Assembly (NCBI RefSeq): GCF_008806325.1
Contig: NZ_WACR01000003.1
Span: forward strand, 62,001 to 126,000
Direction of reading: 5' to 3'
DNA length: 64,000 nt
DNA from: Salibacter halophilus
Lineage (GTDB): Bacteria; Bacteroidota; Bacteroidia; Flavobacteriales_G; Salibacteraceae
The position numbers were made by a program, and so were the translations under genes. The notes under the pieces are model-generated. The model did no database searches. It was not told where the DNA came from and worked only from the letters and a program-made list of their open reading frames with translations. This document shows, one piece after another, positions 18,287-26,997 of the stretch. Numbering within the stretch: position 1 is the stretch's first letter; each line of letters starts with the position of its first letter.

Positions 18287-19354
18287 TTAGCGTGGTACTT
18301 CAATTTCGTCAATAATGGATTTGATGATGTCTTCACTCGAATAACCTTCCATCTCAGCTGAAGCACTCAAAATGAGTCGGTGGTTGAGTACCGGCATGCA
18401 AGCTCGCTGGATGTCATCAGGTTTTACGAATGAGCGTCCAGCTATAGCTGCAAAGGCTTTTGATGTTTTGAGAATAGCGAGAGATGCACGGGGAGAGCCA
18501 CCCAAATAAATGGATTCGTGATCGCGTGTGGCGTGAATGAGACTCGTGAGGTACTTGATGATTTCGTCAGATATGTGGATTTGTTCGATAAAAGACTCGC
18601 ACTTTTTGAGGTTTTCGGTGTTCATCACAGCTTTTACATTGTCCTCAACTTCTCTGCGGTTAAAATCACTTTTGAATCGATCGAGAATCGCTTGTTCCTC
18701 ATCTATACTGGGATAGGGGATCTTTATCTTGAAGACAAATCTATCGAGCTGACCTTCAGGTAAACGGTACGTCCCTTCCTGGTCAATCGGGTTTTGCGTT
18801 CCGATTACGAGAAAAGGATATTCGAGCGGATATGTTTCGCCTTCCATCGTCACCTGTCGTTCTTCCATTACTTCAAAAAGAGCGGCCTGCGTTTTAGCTG
18901 GGGCGCGGTTGATTTCATCGATCAGAACCAGATTGGAGAAAATAGGCCCTTTGTGAAAACTGAAATTTCCGCTTTTTTGATCGAAAACCATTGTTCCCAA
19001 AACATCAGAAGGCATGAGATCTGGAGTAAACTGAATCCGTTTGAAATCGACTGAAAGTGTTTGCGAAACCAATTTCACTAAAAGAGTCTTGGCTACTCCC
19101 GGGAAACCTTCAAAAAGGACATGGCTGTTAGTGAAGAGAGCAACCATGGTTTCGTCAATCGCATTATCCATCCCGATGATGACCTGGTGCAGCTCCTTTT
19201 TGATCTTTTCAACACTTTCCTGAACTATATTCGTCTCAGGCCTGGGAGTAGGAACTTCATGTGCCGGCTTTTGATCCTCGGGTATTTGCTGGTCACGGTT
19301 CTGACCATTAGTGTCTTTCTCTTCTTCGTTTTTAGGATTTTCTTCGTTCATCAT
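18287..19354 (-). CDS. MoxR-family AAA+ ATPase
   Basis: 355 residues. A hydrophilic N-terminal extension of ~50 residues rich in Glu, Asn and Pro precedes the AAA+ core. Walker A is GFPGVAKT, Walker B and following are 'LIDEINRAPAKTQAALFEVM', sensor 1 is 'GTQNP', and 'GSPRAS' is the C-lid motif. MoxR ATPases remodel partner proteins bearing VWA/DUF58 domains, and the partner is encoded next door. The stop of the upstream DUF4350 gene overlaps its start by 4 bp (19351-19354), indicating translational coupling. Confidence 0.94.
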   Translation of the reverse strand: MMNEENPKNEEEKDTNGQNRDQQIPEDQKPAHEVPTPRPETNIVQESVEKIKKELHQVIIGMDNAIDETMVALFTNSHVLFEGFPGVAKTLLVKLVSQTLSVDFKRIQFTPDLMPSDVLGTMVFDQKSGNFSFHKGPIFSNLVLIDEINRAPAKTQAALFEVMEERQVTMEGETYPLEYPFLVIGTQNPIDQEGTYRLPEGQLDRFVFKIKIPYPSIDEEQAILDRFKSDFNRREVEDNVKAVMNTENLKKCESFIEQIHISDEIIKYLTSLIHATRDHESIYLGGSPRASLAILKTSKAFAAIAGRSFVKPDDIQRACMPVLNHRLILSASAEMEGYSSEDIIKSIIDEIEVPR

Positions 19355-20601
19355 TTCGCATTTTTATAAAAGTCCTGTAGGGCGTAATACAAATTACTCA
19401 AATCTTTTTTGGTGGCATTTGGGTTGTAAACCACTTTTCTTTCAAGCGTATAAAGTTGTTGAATTTCTGTCAGATCCAATCCAGACAGCCTGGCGAGTTT
19501 TTCCTGAAAGTCATCTTTGGCAGGATTGCCGGTTAATCGGTATTTTTTGCGGATGTGATCGGCAAAGAGTTTCATCATTTCCACAGCAATGTATTTTGGT
19601 GATCCCGATTGCATGTAGAGCACACCGAGTGAACGGGCGAGTTCTATCGAAGTGTTTTCAACTTTTGGAGAAATGGGAATTATCCGTTGCTCTCTGCGAC
19701 TGCGGAAAATGAGGAATAATAAAACTCCGGCTAATAAAGTGTACCAGGCGTATTTTAATGACGGTTGTTTTAAAATATATTTGAGTGGCGATGTGTTGTA
19801 TGGCGAGGGTTCTGAATCAATTCTATAATGAAATTGATCGTGATAATTATCCCACACAATTTGTTTGTTGGGTAGTTGAGACAAAACATCTGACACATAT
19901 TCGAAGCCCTTTTTCTCTTTCAAAAAGTAGTTGGTAAAGAGAAGTGGTTCGTAGTGGAAAAAGATTTTTCCATCTCCAACGCGAACAGAGTAGTAGTTGA
20001 TGTATTCAGTGTCAGAGTAGAGGTTGTTTGAGATGACACCCAATACTGGTTGATCGCCTTCTTTCCTCAGTGAGTCTGAAGCGTAAGACCAGTTTCTTGA
20101 ATTAGTTTCATCGCCAAAACGGTAAGTGAATGTGTAAGATGAGTCATAAGGCTCAGCACGAACTCTTACAGTTTCACTGTGTAAATTAGAGTAGTAGTTT
20201 AGGTTATAGCCGTATTCTTTTAACCTTTCAAAAAGTGAATTTGAAGGAGTTGACGCGCAAATGAAAGCTGAATTTCCGCGTTTCACAAAACTGATAAGGG
20301 CTTCAGCATTTGCAGAGTCTAAAAAATGCCTCGATCCGAGGAAAAAGTAATTGACATTATCCAGTGAATCGGCACATTTTGTCAATGGTCTTTTAATACC
20401 TCCCGGCTCTGTTGGACTTGATGTGTTGACTAGCTCATAGAATAGCTTAAAATCATAAGGGTTTTGGCCGTTTTTCCTGAATGTATATCTCCAGTTTTCG
20501 AAATTGCTCGTGAGAGCTATCAATACAAAAACACCTACAACAGCCAGTAGAACCAGTGTAATGATCACTTTGAGGCCTGTATCGCGACTATCCCTCTTCA
20601 T
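19351..20601 (-). CDS. DUF4350 domain membrane protein
   Basis: 416 residues. One N-terminal helix (~12-32) and one central helix (~278-297) bracket a periplasmic domain that begins 'NPYDFKLFYELV' and resembles a glutamine-amidotransferase-like fold. The cytoplasmic tail of ~110 residues is helical. This is the standard DUF4350 arrangement in MoxR operons; the biochemical role is unknown. It overlaps both neighbours by a few bases (4 bp with moxR; 14 bp with DUF4129), so it is part of one operon. Confidence 0.85.
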   Translation of the reverse strand: MKRDSRDTGLKVIITLVLLAVVGVFVLIALTSNFENWRYTFRKNGQNPYDFKLFYELVNTSSPTEPGGIKRPLTKCADSLDNVNYFFLGSRHFLDSANAEALISFVKRGNSAFICASTPSNSLFERLKEYGYNLNYYSNLHSETVRVRAEPYDSSYTFTYRFGDETNSRNWSYASDSLRKEGDQPVLGVISNNLYSDTEYINYYSVRVGDGKIFFHYEPLLFTNYFLKEKKGFEYVSDVLSQLPNKQIVWDNYHDQFHYRIDSEPSPYNTSPLKYILKQPSLKYAWYTLLAGVLLFLIFRSRREQRIIPISPKVENTSIELARSLGVLYMQSGSPKYIAVEMMKLFADHIRKKYRLTGNPAKDDFQEKLARLSGLDLTEIQQLYTLERKVVYNPNATKKDLSNLYYALQDFYKNAK

Positions 20602-21250
20602 GGCTGTTGATTTTAGTATTCAACTTATCGATACGGTTGATCGCGAGTTCAAAAACATCATTGGTCAGATCCTTTTGGCCGTACCACACTTCATCGTAGA
20701 TCTGTACGAGGTTGGCAAACGTATCCCTGACTTCCCATTCATTAATTTCATTGATATACTGCTCGTTTGTTTTGCGTTTTTTCCATGTGATGTAGTGGTT
20801 ATCAACCATCTGTTGCAGCACCATCAGGAATTTGATGTGCAAAGCACTTCGAAAATCTTTTTCATCGAGCGCTTTTTGATAAATATTGTCAAGTGTGACA
20901 TCGGGCAGGTTTTCCTCGGCATCTTCTATGGATGTTGCCTGAATGCGCTCGTCTTTCACACGATCGCTTTTTGGTGAATTCTTGATGATCACAAGAATAA
21001 GAATGACAATTCCTGTGATGATAACTCCAAAAAGGATGGCTCTCCAAAACTCTGTATCAATGTTCCAGTTGGTTTGCTGATTGGTTTGTGTTTTTTCCTC
21101 TTTAGGTTCTTCGTCTTTCATTTCAGAATAGGAGTAGTCTTTACTCTGTTCTTCCCATTCTTCACGATCAAGTTTGAGCGAATCAGATTGTGACATCCCA
21201 TAAAAAGGAGGTACTAGCAATATCATCAACAGCAGGAGCAGCTTTTTCAT
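20588..21250 (-). CDS. DUF4129 domain membrane protein
   Basis: 220 residues. Signal peptide or first helix at residues 1-20, an acidic spacer, a second helix at ~70-90, and a C-terminal DUF4129 segment (helical, 'HIKFLMVLQQMVDNHYITWKKRKTNEQYINE'). DUF4129 occurs in transglutaminase-like and MoxR-associated operons and has no assigned activity. Start overlaps the SpoIIM gene end by 4 bp. A motif copy lies at 20663. Confidence 0.82.
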   Translation of the reverse strand: MKKLLLLLMILLVPPFYGMSQSDSLKLDREEWEEQSKDYSYSEMKDEEPKEEKTQTNQQTNWNIDTEFWRAILFGVIITGIVILILVIIKNSPKSDRVKDERIQATSIEDAEENLPDVTLDNIYQKALDEKDFRSALHIKFLMVLQQMVDNHYITWKKRKTNEQYINEINEWEVRDTFANLVQIYDEVWYGQKDLTNDVFELAINRIDKLNTKINSHEEG

Positions 21251-23109
21251 GAATTGTGGATGTTAGATGGTTTCACGATGTTGACTCCTTCGTTCGGTTC
21301 TGACTGTAACGGGAAAGCCTCATTGACCTTGTCTTCAAGACTTTTAGCTGACAATATTTCCAAAAGGCTGAAATACGCTAAGCCGAGTGTTGAGAATAAT
21401 GTGCTGTAAATGGTGAAAAGTATAAATACGAGTAAGGCTGTTCGTGCAATGTAGAATGTTGTGGAGTACAAATCCATTCCAAATAAAGTTACCAGTCCCT
21501 GAGTTGTTAGATTTAAAACGAGGTTGTTTACCAGGCCGATGATAAAACCATACATAACCACAAAAACAGCTGTGAGCCCGTAGATCTTGGCAAGCGAGCT
21601 TTTGTTGATTGTGTGGTTGAAACCATCTGCTATAAAGCTCATTCTGCCAGAGGTTGAAACAGTCGCTGTCATCGTTCCCAAAATGGGTAGAAAAAAGAAG
21701 CTCGCTAATACCATCCAGCCATTAGTGAAGCACAAGGCGAGGAGCAGACCAATAATTAAACCTGAAAATATGATAGAAAGTGTATTTCTCTTCCATGTTT
21801 TTCCGTTGTCAACTCCATTTTCATGAATATTGAAGGCCGCTGTTATCCAGGCTAAAGAAATGATCAAAGCATTGAGCAATGTGAAAAAGAGACTGTCGCC
21901 AGTACCGAAGAAGTTCCATACCTGGGTGAGATCGCTGAGATTTGAAATGATCATGATATCAGCGAGTTCCTCGAGTGAAATATATTTAGCAACAGATGAA
22001 ATGACCACGAGTGACCCGCCAGTGATGAGCCATCTTTTTCGTTGCTTTAGAAGTTGACGAATAGCCTCCCAAATAATGGTGAAATTCTTTTCAATTCGGT
22101 CAAATGCGAAGTGTGATGTTTTTATCGGCTGGATGTAAGTCTTAAGTTCATCTTCAATCTTATACTTTTTTGCTACTCTGCGCGGATACCAAACAAAGTA
22201 CGCCAGTACAAAAGCGACAGACAACAGAATTGCAGATAGCCTGATTATCCAGTGCATATCAGTGAGGCGCGTGATAAAAGCTTCAACCAAACCGGAATAG
22301 ACGAGAAGTGGCATTAGCCCCAGCATTAGCATAAGGCTTTTTCTACCGGCTAATCTAAAAGCATCTAGACGTGAGTACGTTCCGGGAAAGAGAACGCCTT
22401 TTGCCAAAACGAGTCCGGCAGCTCCAGCGAGTACAATTGATGAAATCTCAATAACACCGTGCTGCCAAATTGTGAGAAAAGACTCAAAAAACAGACCTCG
22501 CTCAAAGAAAAAGAACTGGAAAACTCCCAGCATAACTCCGTTGTAAAGAAGAATCATCAGCGTACCCACACCAAAAAATAAACCCATTATAAAAGTGCGA
22601 GCAGCAACGAGCAAGTTGTTAAAAGTGATACGGAGAAACATATTTCCCATCTGCTTATCTTTATAAACAGCCATGGGATCACCCTTTTCAATGTTTTCAA
22701 TTGTCATGTCGACATAGTCAGATCCCAATATGTATTTGGCAAATTCAGGATTATAGATTGATGAAAGAACACCAATAGCCATTGAGAGGACCAGAATGAC
22801 AAATGAGAGCAGGAATTGCTTTCGCGATTCAAACATCGCGAGTGGGAGGTCGATTTTCCAGAATTTCTTGATGTCTCTCCACTTTGCGATTTTAGACTTG
22901 TGAATGCGGAGAGATAAAAATTGAGTGATTCCGTTCAAATAGGATCTGACCAACCGGTTAGGGTAATGAGTGCGAGCATGGGAAAGGTCCTCAACCGTTT
23001 CCATGTAATGATTTGTAATGCGGTTAGGTTGACGGATGTTTTTGTCGAGTTCTTCCTCAAACTCTTGCCATTTGCGCTTATTTTGATCAATGAATTCTGT
23101 TTCCTTCAA
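21247..23109 (-). CDS. SpoIIM-family (stage II sporulation protein M-like) membrane protein
   Basis: 620 residues with about 12 hydrophobic helices. The SpoIIM domain lies in the N-terminal half ('NNLLVAARTFIMGLFFGVGTLMILLYNGVMLGVFQ', then 'WQHGVIEISSIVLAGAAGLVLA', the family's H-G-x-x-E signature). In non-sporulating bacteria this family is a fixed member of MoxR/DUF58 operons. The second half adds another membrane block. First gene of the operon; transcribed divergently from the RDD gene at 23163 with a 53-bp gap. Confidence 0.88.
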   Translation of the reverse strand: MKETEFIDQNKRKWQEFEEELDKNIRQPNRITNHYMETVEDLSHARTHYPNRLVRSYLNGITQFLSLRIHKSKIAKWRDIKKFWKIDLPLAMFESRKQFLLSFVILVLSMAIGVLSSIYNPEFAKYILGSDYVDMTIENIEKGDPMAVYKDKQMGNMFLRITFNNLLVAARTFIMGLFFGVGTLMILLYNGVMLGVFQFFFFERGLFFESFLTIWQHGVIEISSIVLAGAAGLVLAKGVLFPGTYSRLDAFRLAGRKSLMLMLGLMPLLVYSGLVEAFITRLTDMHWIIRLSAILLSVAFVLAYFVWYPRRVAKKYKIEDELKTYIQPIKTSHFAFDRIEKNFTIIWEAIRQLLKQRKRWLITGGSLVVISSVAKYISLEELADIMIISNLSDLTQVWNFFGTGDSLFFTLLNALIISLAWITAAFNIHENGVDNGKTWKRNTLSIIFSGLIIGLLLALCFTNGWMVLASFFFLPILGTMTATVSTSGRMSFIADGFNHTINKSSLAKIYGLTAVFVVMYGFIIGLVNNLVLNLTTQGLVTLFGMDLYSTTFYIARTALLVFILFTIYSTLFSTLGLAYFSLLEILSAKSLEDKVNEAFPLQSEPNEGVNIVKPSNIHNS

Positions 23110-23162
23110 ATCTTCATTTTTAAAATTAGGTCACATAGAGTAGCTTTGTTAACTACAAGGAT

Positions 23163-23873
23163 ATGAAAATAATGGAATTTGAAAATACGCAGGGCATCAC
23201 TTTACAGTACCCTGTAGCTAATCTGATGGAACGAATCATCAGCTTTGCGCTCGATTTCATTATTTTGGGAATCATACTGTCAATTCTCTCATTTCTATTC
23301 GGTTGGTTAGGCGGAACAGTTTTGTCAATCGTCATTTTAGCCCCGGTATTCATTTTTTATGCTTTAGCTTTTGAACTTCTCAATGATGGTCGATCACCGG
23401 GCAAAATGATCATGGGACTCAAAGTAATGCGCGTTGATGGAAGATCAGTTACACCATACGATTACCTGATGCGCTGGATGTTTAGGTGGATCGATATCTA
23501 CATGAGTTTTGGATCGTTAGCATCAATTACGGTCGGAGCCACACCCCGCGGACAAAGAGTGGGAGACATGCTAGCCGATACGTCAGTCATCAGGGTTAGA
23601 AGCATGCGAGTTTCCATTGACAGATTGATGTCACTCAGTAAGCTATCAAATTACAAACCTCAATTTCCGCAAGTTGTAGACCTCGAAGAAAAGCAAATCG
23701 TCCTCATCAAAGAATCGCTGGACAGATTTAAAAAATACAGAAATGCGGGACACAGTGACTTGCTTGAAGAACTTGCCAATCGGGTTGCTGTGGCTCTGAA
23801 CGTTGAAAAAACAGATCATCCAAATCAATTCTTGAGAACAGTAATCAAAGATTACGTTTACCTTACCCGTTAA
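23163..23873 (+). CDS. RDD family membrane protein
   Basis: 236 residues. The RDD domain (residues ~20-150) has two helices, then 'NDGRSPGKMIMGLKVMRVDG', the conserved R-S-x-G-K and K-x-x-R-x-D/N-G pattern, and a third helix. A soluble helical tail of ~90 residues follows. RDD proteins are thought to be transporters, for some members Na+(Li+)/H+ exchange. It faces the SpoIIM operon divergently and is often found with it. Its 3' end overlaps the next gene, converging from the other strand, by 11 bp. Confidence 0.85.
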   Translation: MKIMEFENTQGITLQYPVANLMERIISFALDFIILGIILSILSFLFGWLGGTVLSIVILAPVFIFYALAFELLNDGRSPGKMIMGLKVMRVDGRSVTPYDYLMRWMFRWIDIYMSFGSLASITVGATPRGQRVGDMLADTSVIRVRSMRVSIDRLMSLSKLSNYKPQFPQVVDLEEKQIVLIKESLDRFKKYRNAGHSDLLEELANRVAVALNVEKTDHPNQFLRTVIKDYVYLTR

Positions 23874-24342
23874 TTTTTACAACTCTGGTACTGGCAAAAC
23901 CATCGTGCCACATGTGAGCATTTTTAGAAAAGGCAGAAAATTGTTCAAACGGAATAAATCTGGAAACGGAGCGAATGAAATAGTCTTTAAATCGTGGCTT
24001 TTCACCGTTTTCTTTGATTACCCGTGTTCTAGTGATGTACTTTCCAATAGTTCTCCCATTTGAAATTGTTTCAAATATGAGGTAGTAAAAAAAGAACACA
24101 ATTATTCCGGAAAAGCTGAACATTGTTGAGTCGAGAAAGCTATCACTAATAACCCTGGTCGATAGCAACATAATGGTCCCGGCAAAAAATACGAGATAAA
24201 GAACAATAGTATCGATTAAATAATTCAGGAAACGCAAGCCGGCATTAGCACTTGGAAGTTTGCTGGTGTCATTTTGTGTAAATGAATCGTCTAAAACTGT
24301 ATGATTGTCCATAGTTGATTTGATTGAGTTTGATATGGACAA
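23863..24342 (-). CDS. Short RDD family membrane protein
   Basis: 159 residues. A polar N-terminus (~35 residues) is followed by helices at ~38-60 and ~72-92 and the RDD signature 'SNGRTIGKYITRTRVIKENG', then a short third amphipathic region ending in 'RVVKING'. A second RDD gene next to a longer one on the opposite strand; the two coding regions overlap tail to tail (23863-23873). Function unknown beyond family membership. Confidence 0.8.
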   Translation of the reverse strand: MSISNSIKSTMDNHTVLDDSFTQNDTSKLPSANAGLRFLNYLIDTIVLYLVFFAGTIMLLSTRVISDSFLDSTMFSFSGIIVFFFYYLIFETISNGRTIGKYITRTRVIKENGEKPRFKDYFIRSVSRFIPFEQFSAFSKNAHMWHDGFASTRVVKING

Positions 24343-24415
24343 TACTAAAACAAAAAATTGACTGTTTTTGAATACTTGTGTTGATACAAAGTGGTTTAGT
24401 ATTTTGAAAGTAAAG

Positions 24416-24423
24416 TACTTTTG
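24416..24423 (+). promoter_or_regulatory. Possible -7 box TACTTTTG for the gene at 24454
   Basis: TACTTTTG fits the Bacteroidota -7 consensus TAnnTTTG, 31 bp before the GTG start. A TTTG at 24403-24406 is too close to be the -33 element, so only half of the promoter is convincing. Confidence 0.3.
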
Positions 24424-24453
24424 TGCTGATTTATAGATAAATCAATTAATGAA

Positions 24454-25476
24454 GTGATCCTATCTACCAAAAATATATTCTCGTTCATCCTGGCTATTTT
24501 TCCTTTAGCTACTTATGCTCAGCTAAATGATCAAAGCTTATATGAGAAATCGGTTCTGTGGGTTGAAGAGAATTTGAATTATTACGATTCTAATTATGTG
24601 GAAAAGTTTCCGTTCAAATACATGGTCGGAACCAGACTTTCGAGATGGGATAATGCTTACGACCTCGAATTTGGAGATAATGAAGCGCTCAACCTACGAT
24701 CTGAAGCTTTTCACAGCGTGGGAGTTTCACTCGGTTACAAGCTGATTTCATTTAACTACAACATCAATTTTTCCCGTTTTGATTCGCAAAATGATTTGAG
24801 TGATAATCAATTTAACGTGATGCTCAACACGAGCAGATTAGTTGGAGAATTTTCTTACTCGATAAACGAAGGAGGCGTTACTGTTGAAACGTACCGGAAA
24901 GAAGTAGAAGGAGAGGAGCAATCTATCGATATCGATAAATCATTTGACGGATTGCGGAATCAATCATTTAGTCTGGACCTGCATTACTTTTTCAACGGTA
25001 AAAAGTATTCTAATGCTGCAGCTTATTCGGTGAGCTACATCAACAAACAAGTTCAAAATGCAGGTTCATTTATAGCAGGTGTTTCGTTTTCAGGACAGGC
25101 AACGTATATCGACTTTCAAAAACTGGTAGAGGAAACTGGAGTAGAATCTTTTCCAAATCGAGATGAGCTCAATGTCAACTACCGCACTTTAGCAATCAAC
25201 TTTGGTTATGGCTACAGTTTCGTGTTTTTCGAAAACTGGTTACTGAATGCTACTGCTATTCCTACGGCCGGAATTAAGTTCTATGAACAGGAAGAAAACG
25301 AGGCCAACGGGCGTTTTGCTTTGGGAGGTAAATCGCGACTATCAGTGGTTTACAATAGAGAGAATCATTTTATCAGTTTGAACTACAACAACTTTTCAGA
25401 GGTTTACTTTTCAGAAGATTACCGCCTTACAAACACATTGGGGACTTTGAGTTTATCGGGTGGTATTAAGTTTTAG
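24454..25476 (+). CDS. Secreted/outer-membrane beta-rich protein, unknown
   Basis: 340 residues starting at GTG 24454. The only nearby ATG (24449) is out of frame and hits a stop after two codons, and an in-frame stop lies at 24427, so GTG is the best start. A signal peptide (to 'LATYAQ') is followed by a DUF4421-like sequence of alternating aromatic strands ('YKLISFNYNINFSRFDSQN', 'VSYINKQVQNAGSFIAGVSF') ending in 'LGTLSLSGGIKF', the aromatic C-terminal end typical of an outer-membrane barrel. Function unknown. It is the last gene before the foreign region. Confidence 0.7.
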   Translation: MILSTKNIFSFILAIFPLATYAQLNDQSLYEKSVLWVEENLNYYDSNYVEKFPFKYMVGTRLSRWDNAYDLEFGDNEALNLRSEAFHSVGVSLGYKLISFNYNINFSRFDSQNDLSDNQFNVMLNTSRLVGEFSYSINEGGVTVETYRKEVEGEEQSIDIDKSFDGLRNQSFSLDLHYFFNGKKYSNAAAYSVSYINKQVQNAGSFIAGVSFSGQATYIDFQKLVEETGVESFPNRDELNVNYRTLAINFGYGYSFVFFENWLLNATAIPTAGIKFYEQEENEANGRFALGGKSRLSVVYNRENHFISLNYNNFSEVYFSEDYRLTNTLGTLSLSGGIKF

Positions 25477-25670
25477 GTTACTTCCCGATACAAAAAGTAA
25501 CGAGTTTTCTGAACCTACTGCCAGATAAGCAATTCAGGATGTATGTCCTAAATAGGGCAACAACTGGGCAACAAGAAATCATAAGGCTTTAGAAAACAGG
25601 GGATAAAGAAAGGAAAATTAAGGGAGTTCGAGAAATGAATGTTTTCCTAATTCTGGGCTAAAGGTAAGGC

Positions 25671-25703
25671 AAAAAAAGAACCGCCTCCAAGTGGAAGCGG
25701 TTC
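25671..25703 (-). terminator. Intrinsic terminator of the DUF6266 gene
   Basis: Read on the minus strand: GAACCGCTTCC, loop ACTT, GGAGGCGGTTC (11-bp stem with one G-T pair), directly followed by seven T. It sits 25 bp after the stop codon of the gene at 25729-26370. Confidence 0.9.
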
Positions 25704-25728
25704 CCGACATCTGCAACATCAACCAGTA

Positions 25729-26370
25729 TTAAGCAACAGTTACTGATCCTAAATAAGAGCTGTTAGAGACTTTGGTGCCATCTTCAGAGATGAAGCCTAA
25801 GAACACTTCGACATCATCACCGGTGAAGTTAGAAGGCACGGTAAGGGTTTCTGCGGTAGCTGATCGGGCAGCTCCTGCGGTGGTGTATACTGCTTCTCCC
25901 TTAGTTGGGTTCAGGATCACGATAAGTGCCTTATCGGTCGCCTGAGCACCTCCAGAGCCTGAGTTGTCATCCCAGGACACATCTACCTCAGCGGCATTGG
26001 TGGAAGCGGCTGCACCGTTTTCACCTCCGGCAAGGTTTCCACGACTCACCAGCGCATTCGGGTAGTCGATGGAGTAGTTTGGATAAGTCCCGGTAACAGC
26101 ATTGTTCAGGTTGTAGGACATCGCGCTGTTAAACTGGGTCATACCACTCGCATACTTCTTGAAACCAGTCCGGAGGAACTCAGTAATTGGCTGCAAGAAT
26201 CGCAACACTGTCACGAACTTGGTTCGTTGATCGACCTGATCGGGGGTTTTAGGGTTTGCTACACTTGAGGGCTTGATACGTAAGTAGTCAATGCCCTTCC
26301 AGGTTCCACCGATGACGTTTCCAACCTGGCCGGACACACCTCCCAAGATTCCTTGATTAATTTTTCCCAT
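25729..26370 (-). CDS. DUF6266 family protein
   Basis: 213 residues starting MGKINQGILGGVSGQVGNVI, followed by 'GGTWKGIDYLRIKPS' and 'NPKTPDQVDQRTKF', the recognised opening of DUF6266 proteins of Bacteroidota. The second half is an Ala/Gly/Ser-rich beta domain ('VDVSWDDNSGSGGAQATDKALIVILN'). The family has no known function; it resembles phage-structural or secreted fibre-like proteins and often lies at the edges of variable regions. Its own terminator follows, and a triplicated 11-bp repeat lies upstream. Confidence 0.75.
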   Translation of the reverse strand: MGKINQGILGGVSGQVGNVIGGTWKGIDYLRIKPSSVANPKTPDQVDQRTKFVTVLRFLQPITEFLRTGFKKYASGMTQFNSAMSYNLNNAVTGTYPNYSIDYPNALVSRGNLAGGENGAAASTNAAEVDVSWDDNSGSGGAQATDKALIVILNPTKGEAVYTTAGAARSATAETLTVPSNFTGDDVEVFLGFISEDGTKVSNSSYLGSVTVA

Positions 26371-26997
26371 GACTTTTCAATTTTTATGGGGTTAAACAAA
26401 ATATTCGGACTTGACACGGACTTGGTACGGCCTTGTCCTTACTACAAATATGACGTGAAATAGCGGTAAAGAGTGCTGGTTGAGAGTAGGTTGCGCCCGT
26501 CTGCCGAACCTTGCTTTATTTGGCATTAAAGAGCAAACGGAGAACAACCATTAAAGACCTTTTTTTTGCATTTCTGCAAAGTTTGCGGAAGCTTCAAAGG
26601 TGGCTACAGAGATGAGGCCGGGGCACATCACCGCATCAACCCCATCAATATTTTTTTTAGAGAAAAGAAAAACGAAAAAAGAAAAGAGAAGCCATGTCAT
26701 CAGGCGGGCGGGGCTGGACTGACAAGGTTTTTGGATTAAAAATACTTCCGCCAAAGGCGGAGGAGATTTTTCATTCAAAACCCGCAGGGCATGACCTTAG
26801 CAGACCAAAGCGAGGGGTTGTGCGAAGCCCGACTACTTTTGCTTGCCTCTTTTTGTTTTTTTCTTTGAAACAATTCTACGAATATTTAATGCAAGGCTTT
26901 AAGACTTAAAAGGCAGATAAAAGGACGCAAGGCTTGCAAACTTTGCAATCGTTGCAAAGAGGATCACCACAACCAAATGACAATAGGGAAAATCGAT
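26371..26997. other. Non-coding stretch with repeats at the island edge
   Basis: No convincing gene in 627 bp; the open frames at 26551-26778 and 26694-26909 overlap on opposite strands and look random. It holds the three tandem 11-mers at 26406-26438. An inverted repeat CTTCCGCC-AAA-GGCGGAGG lies near 26746-26764. A G/C-rich run around 26700-26850 is similar in character to the block at 36.34-37.2 kb. It may be the remnant of a recombination junction. Confidence 0.6.
26406..26438. repeat. Three tandem 11-bp repeats CGG(A/C)CTTGNNN
   Basis: CGGACTTGACA, CGGACTTGGTA and CGGCCTTGTCC follow each other without gaps, a period of one DNA helical turn, about 35 bp before the DUF6266 start codon. 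The spacing suits cooperative protein binding on one face of the helix. Confidence 0.6.

Larger units (their letters stand above)
662..22950. repeat. Dispersed 9-bp motif GTCAGANCC, 21 copies (uptake-signal-like)
   Basis: Copies as GTCAGANCC on the + strand begin at 7006, 8253, 9698, 11793, 16722, 18172, 19469, 20664 and 22717. Copies on the - strand (seen as GGNTCTGAC on +) begin at 662, 4321, 5879, 7381, 9104, 10007, 10913, 15061, 16287, 19297, 21296 and 22942. About half extend to GGTCAGANCC, often followed by G. All but one lie inside genes. They fall in all three reading frames (giving Ser-Glu-Pro, Leu-Thr or Gly-Gln-Asn/Ser), so a protein motif cannot explain them. Only one further copy exists in the right 40 kb (60644-60652). 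Confidence 0.85.

Noticed and set aside
25477-25728. tRNA gene or attachment site at the island edge
   Set aside because: No cloverleaf can be drawn and the matching repeat at the other end is outside the window.
26551-26909. Overlapping frames on both strands in the non-coding stretch
   Set aside because: Mutually overlapping, low-complexity translations; no homology-like features or start signals.
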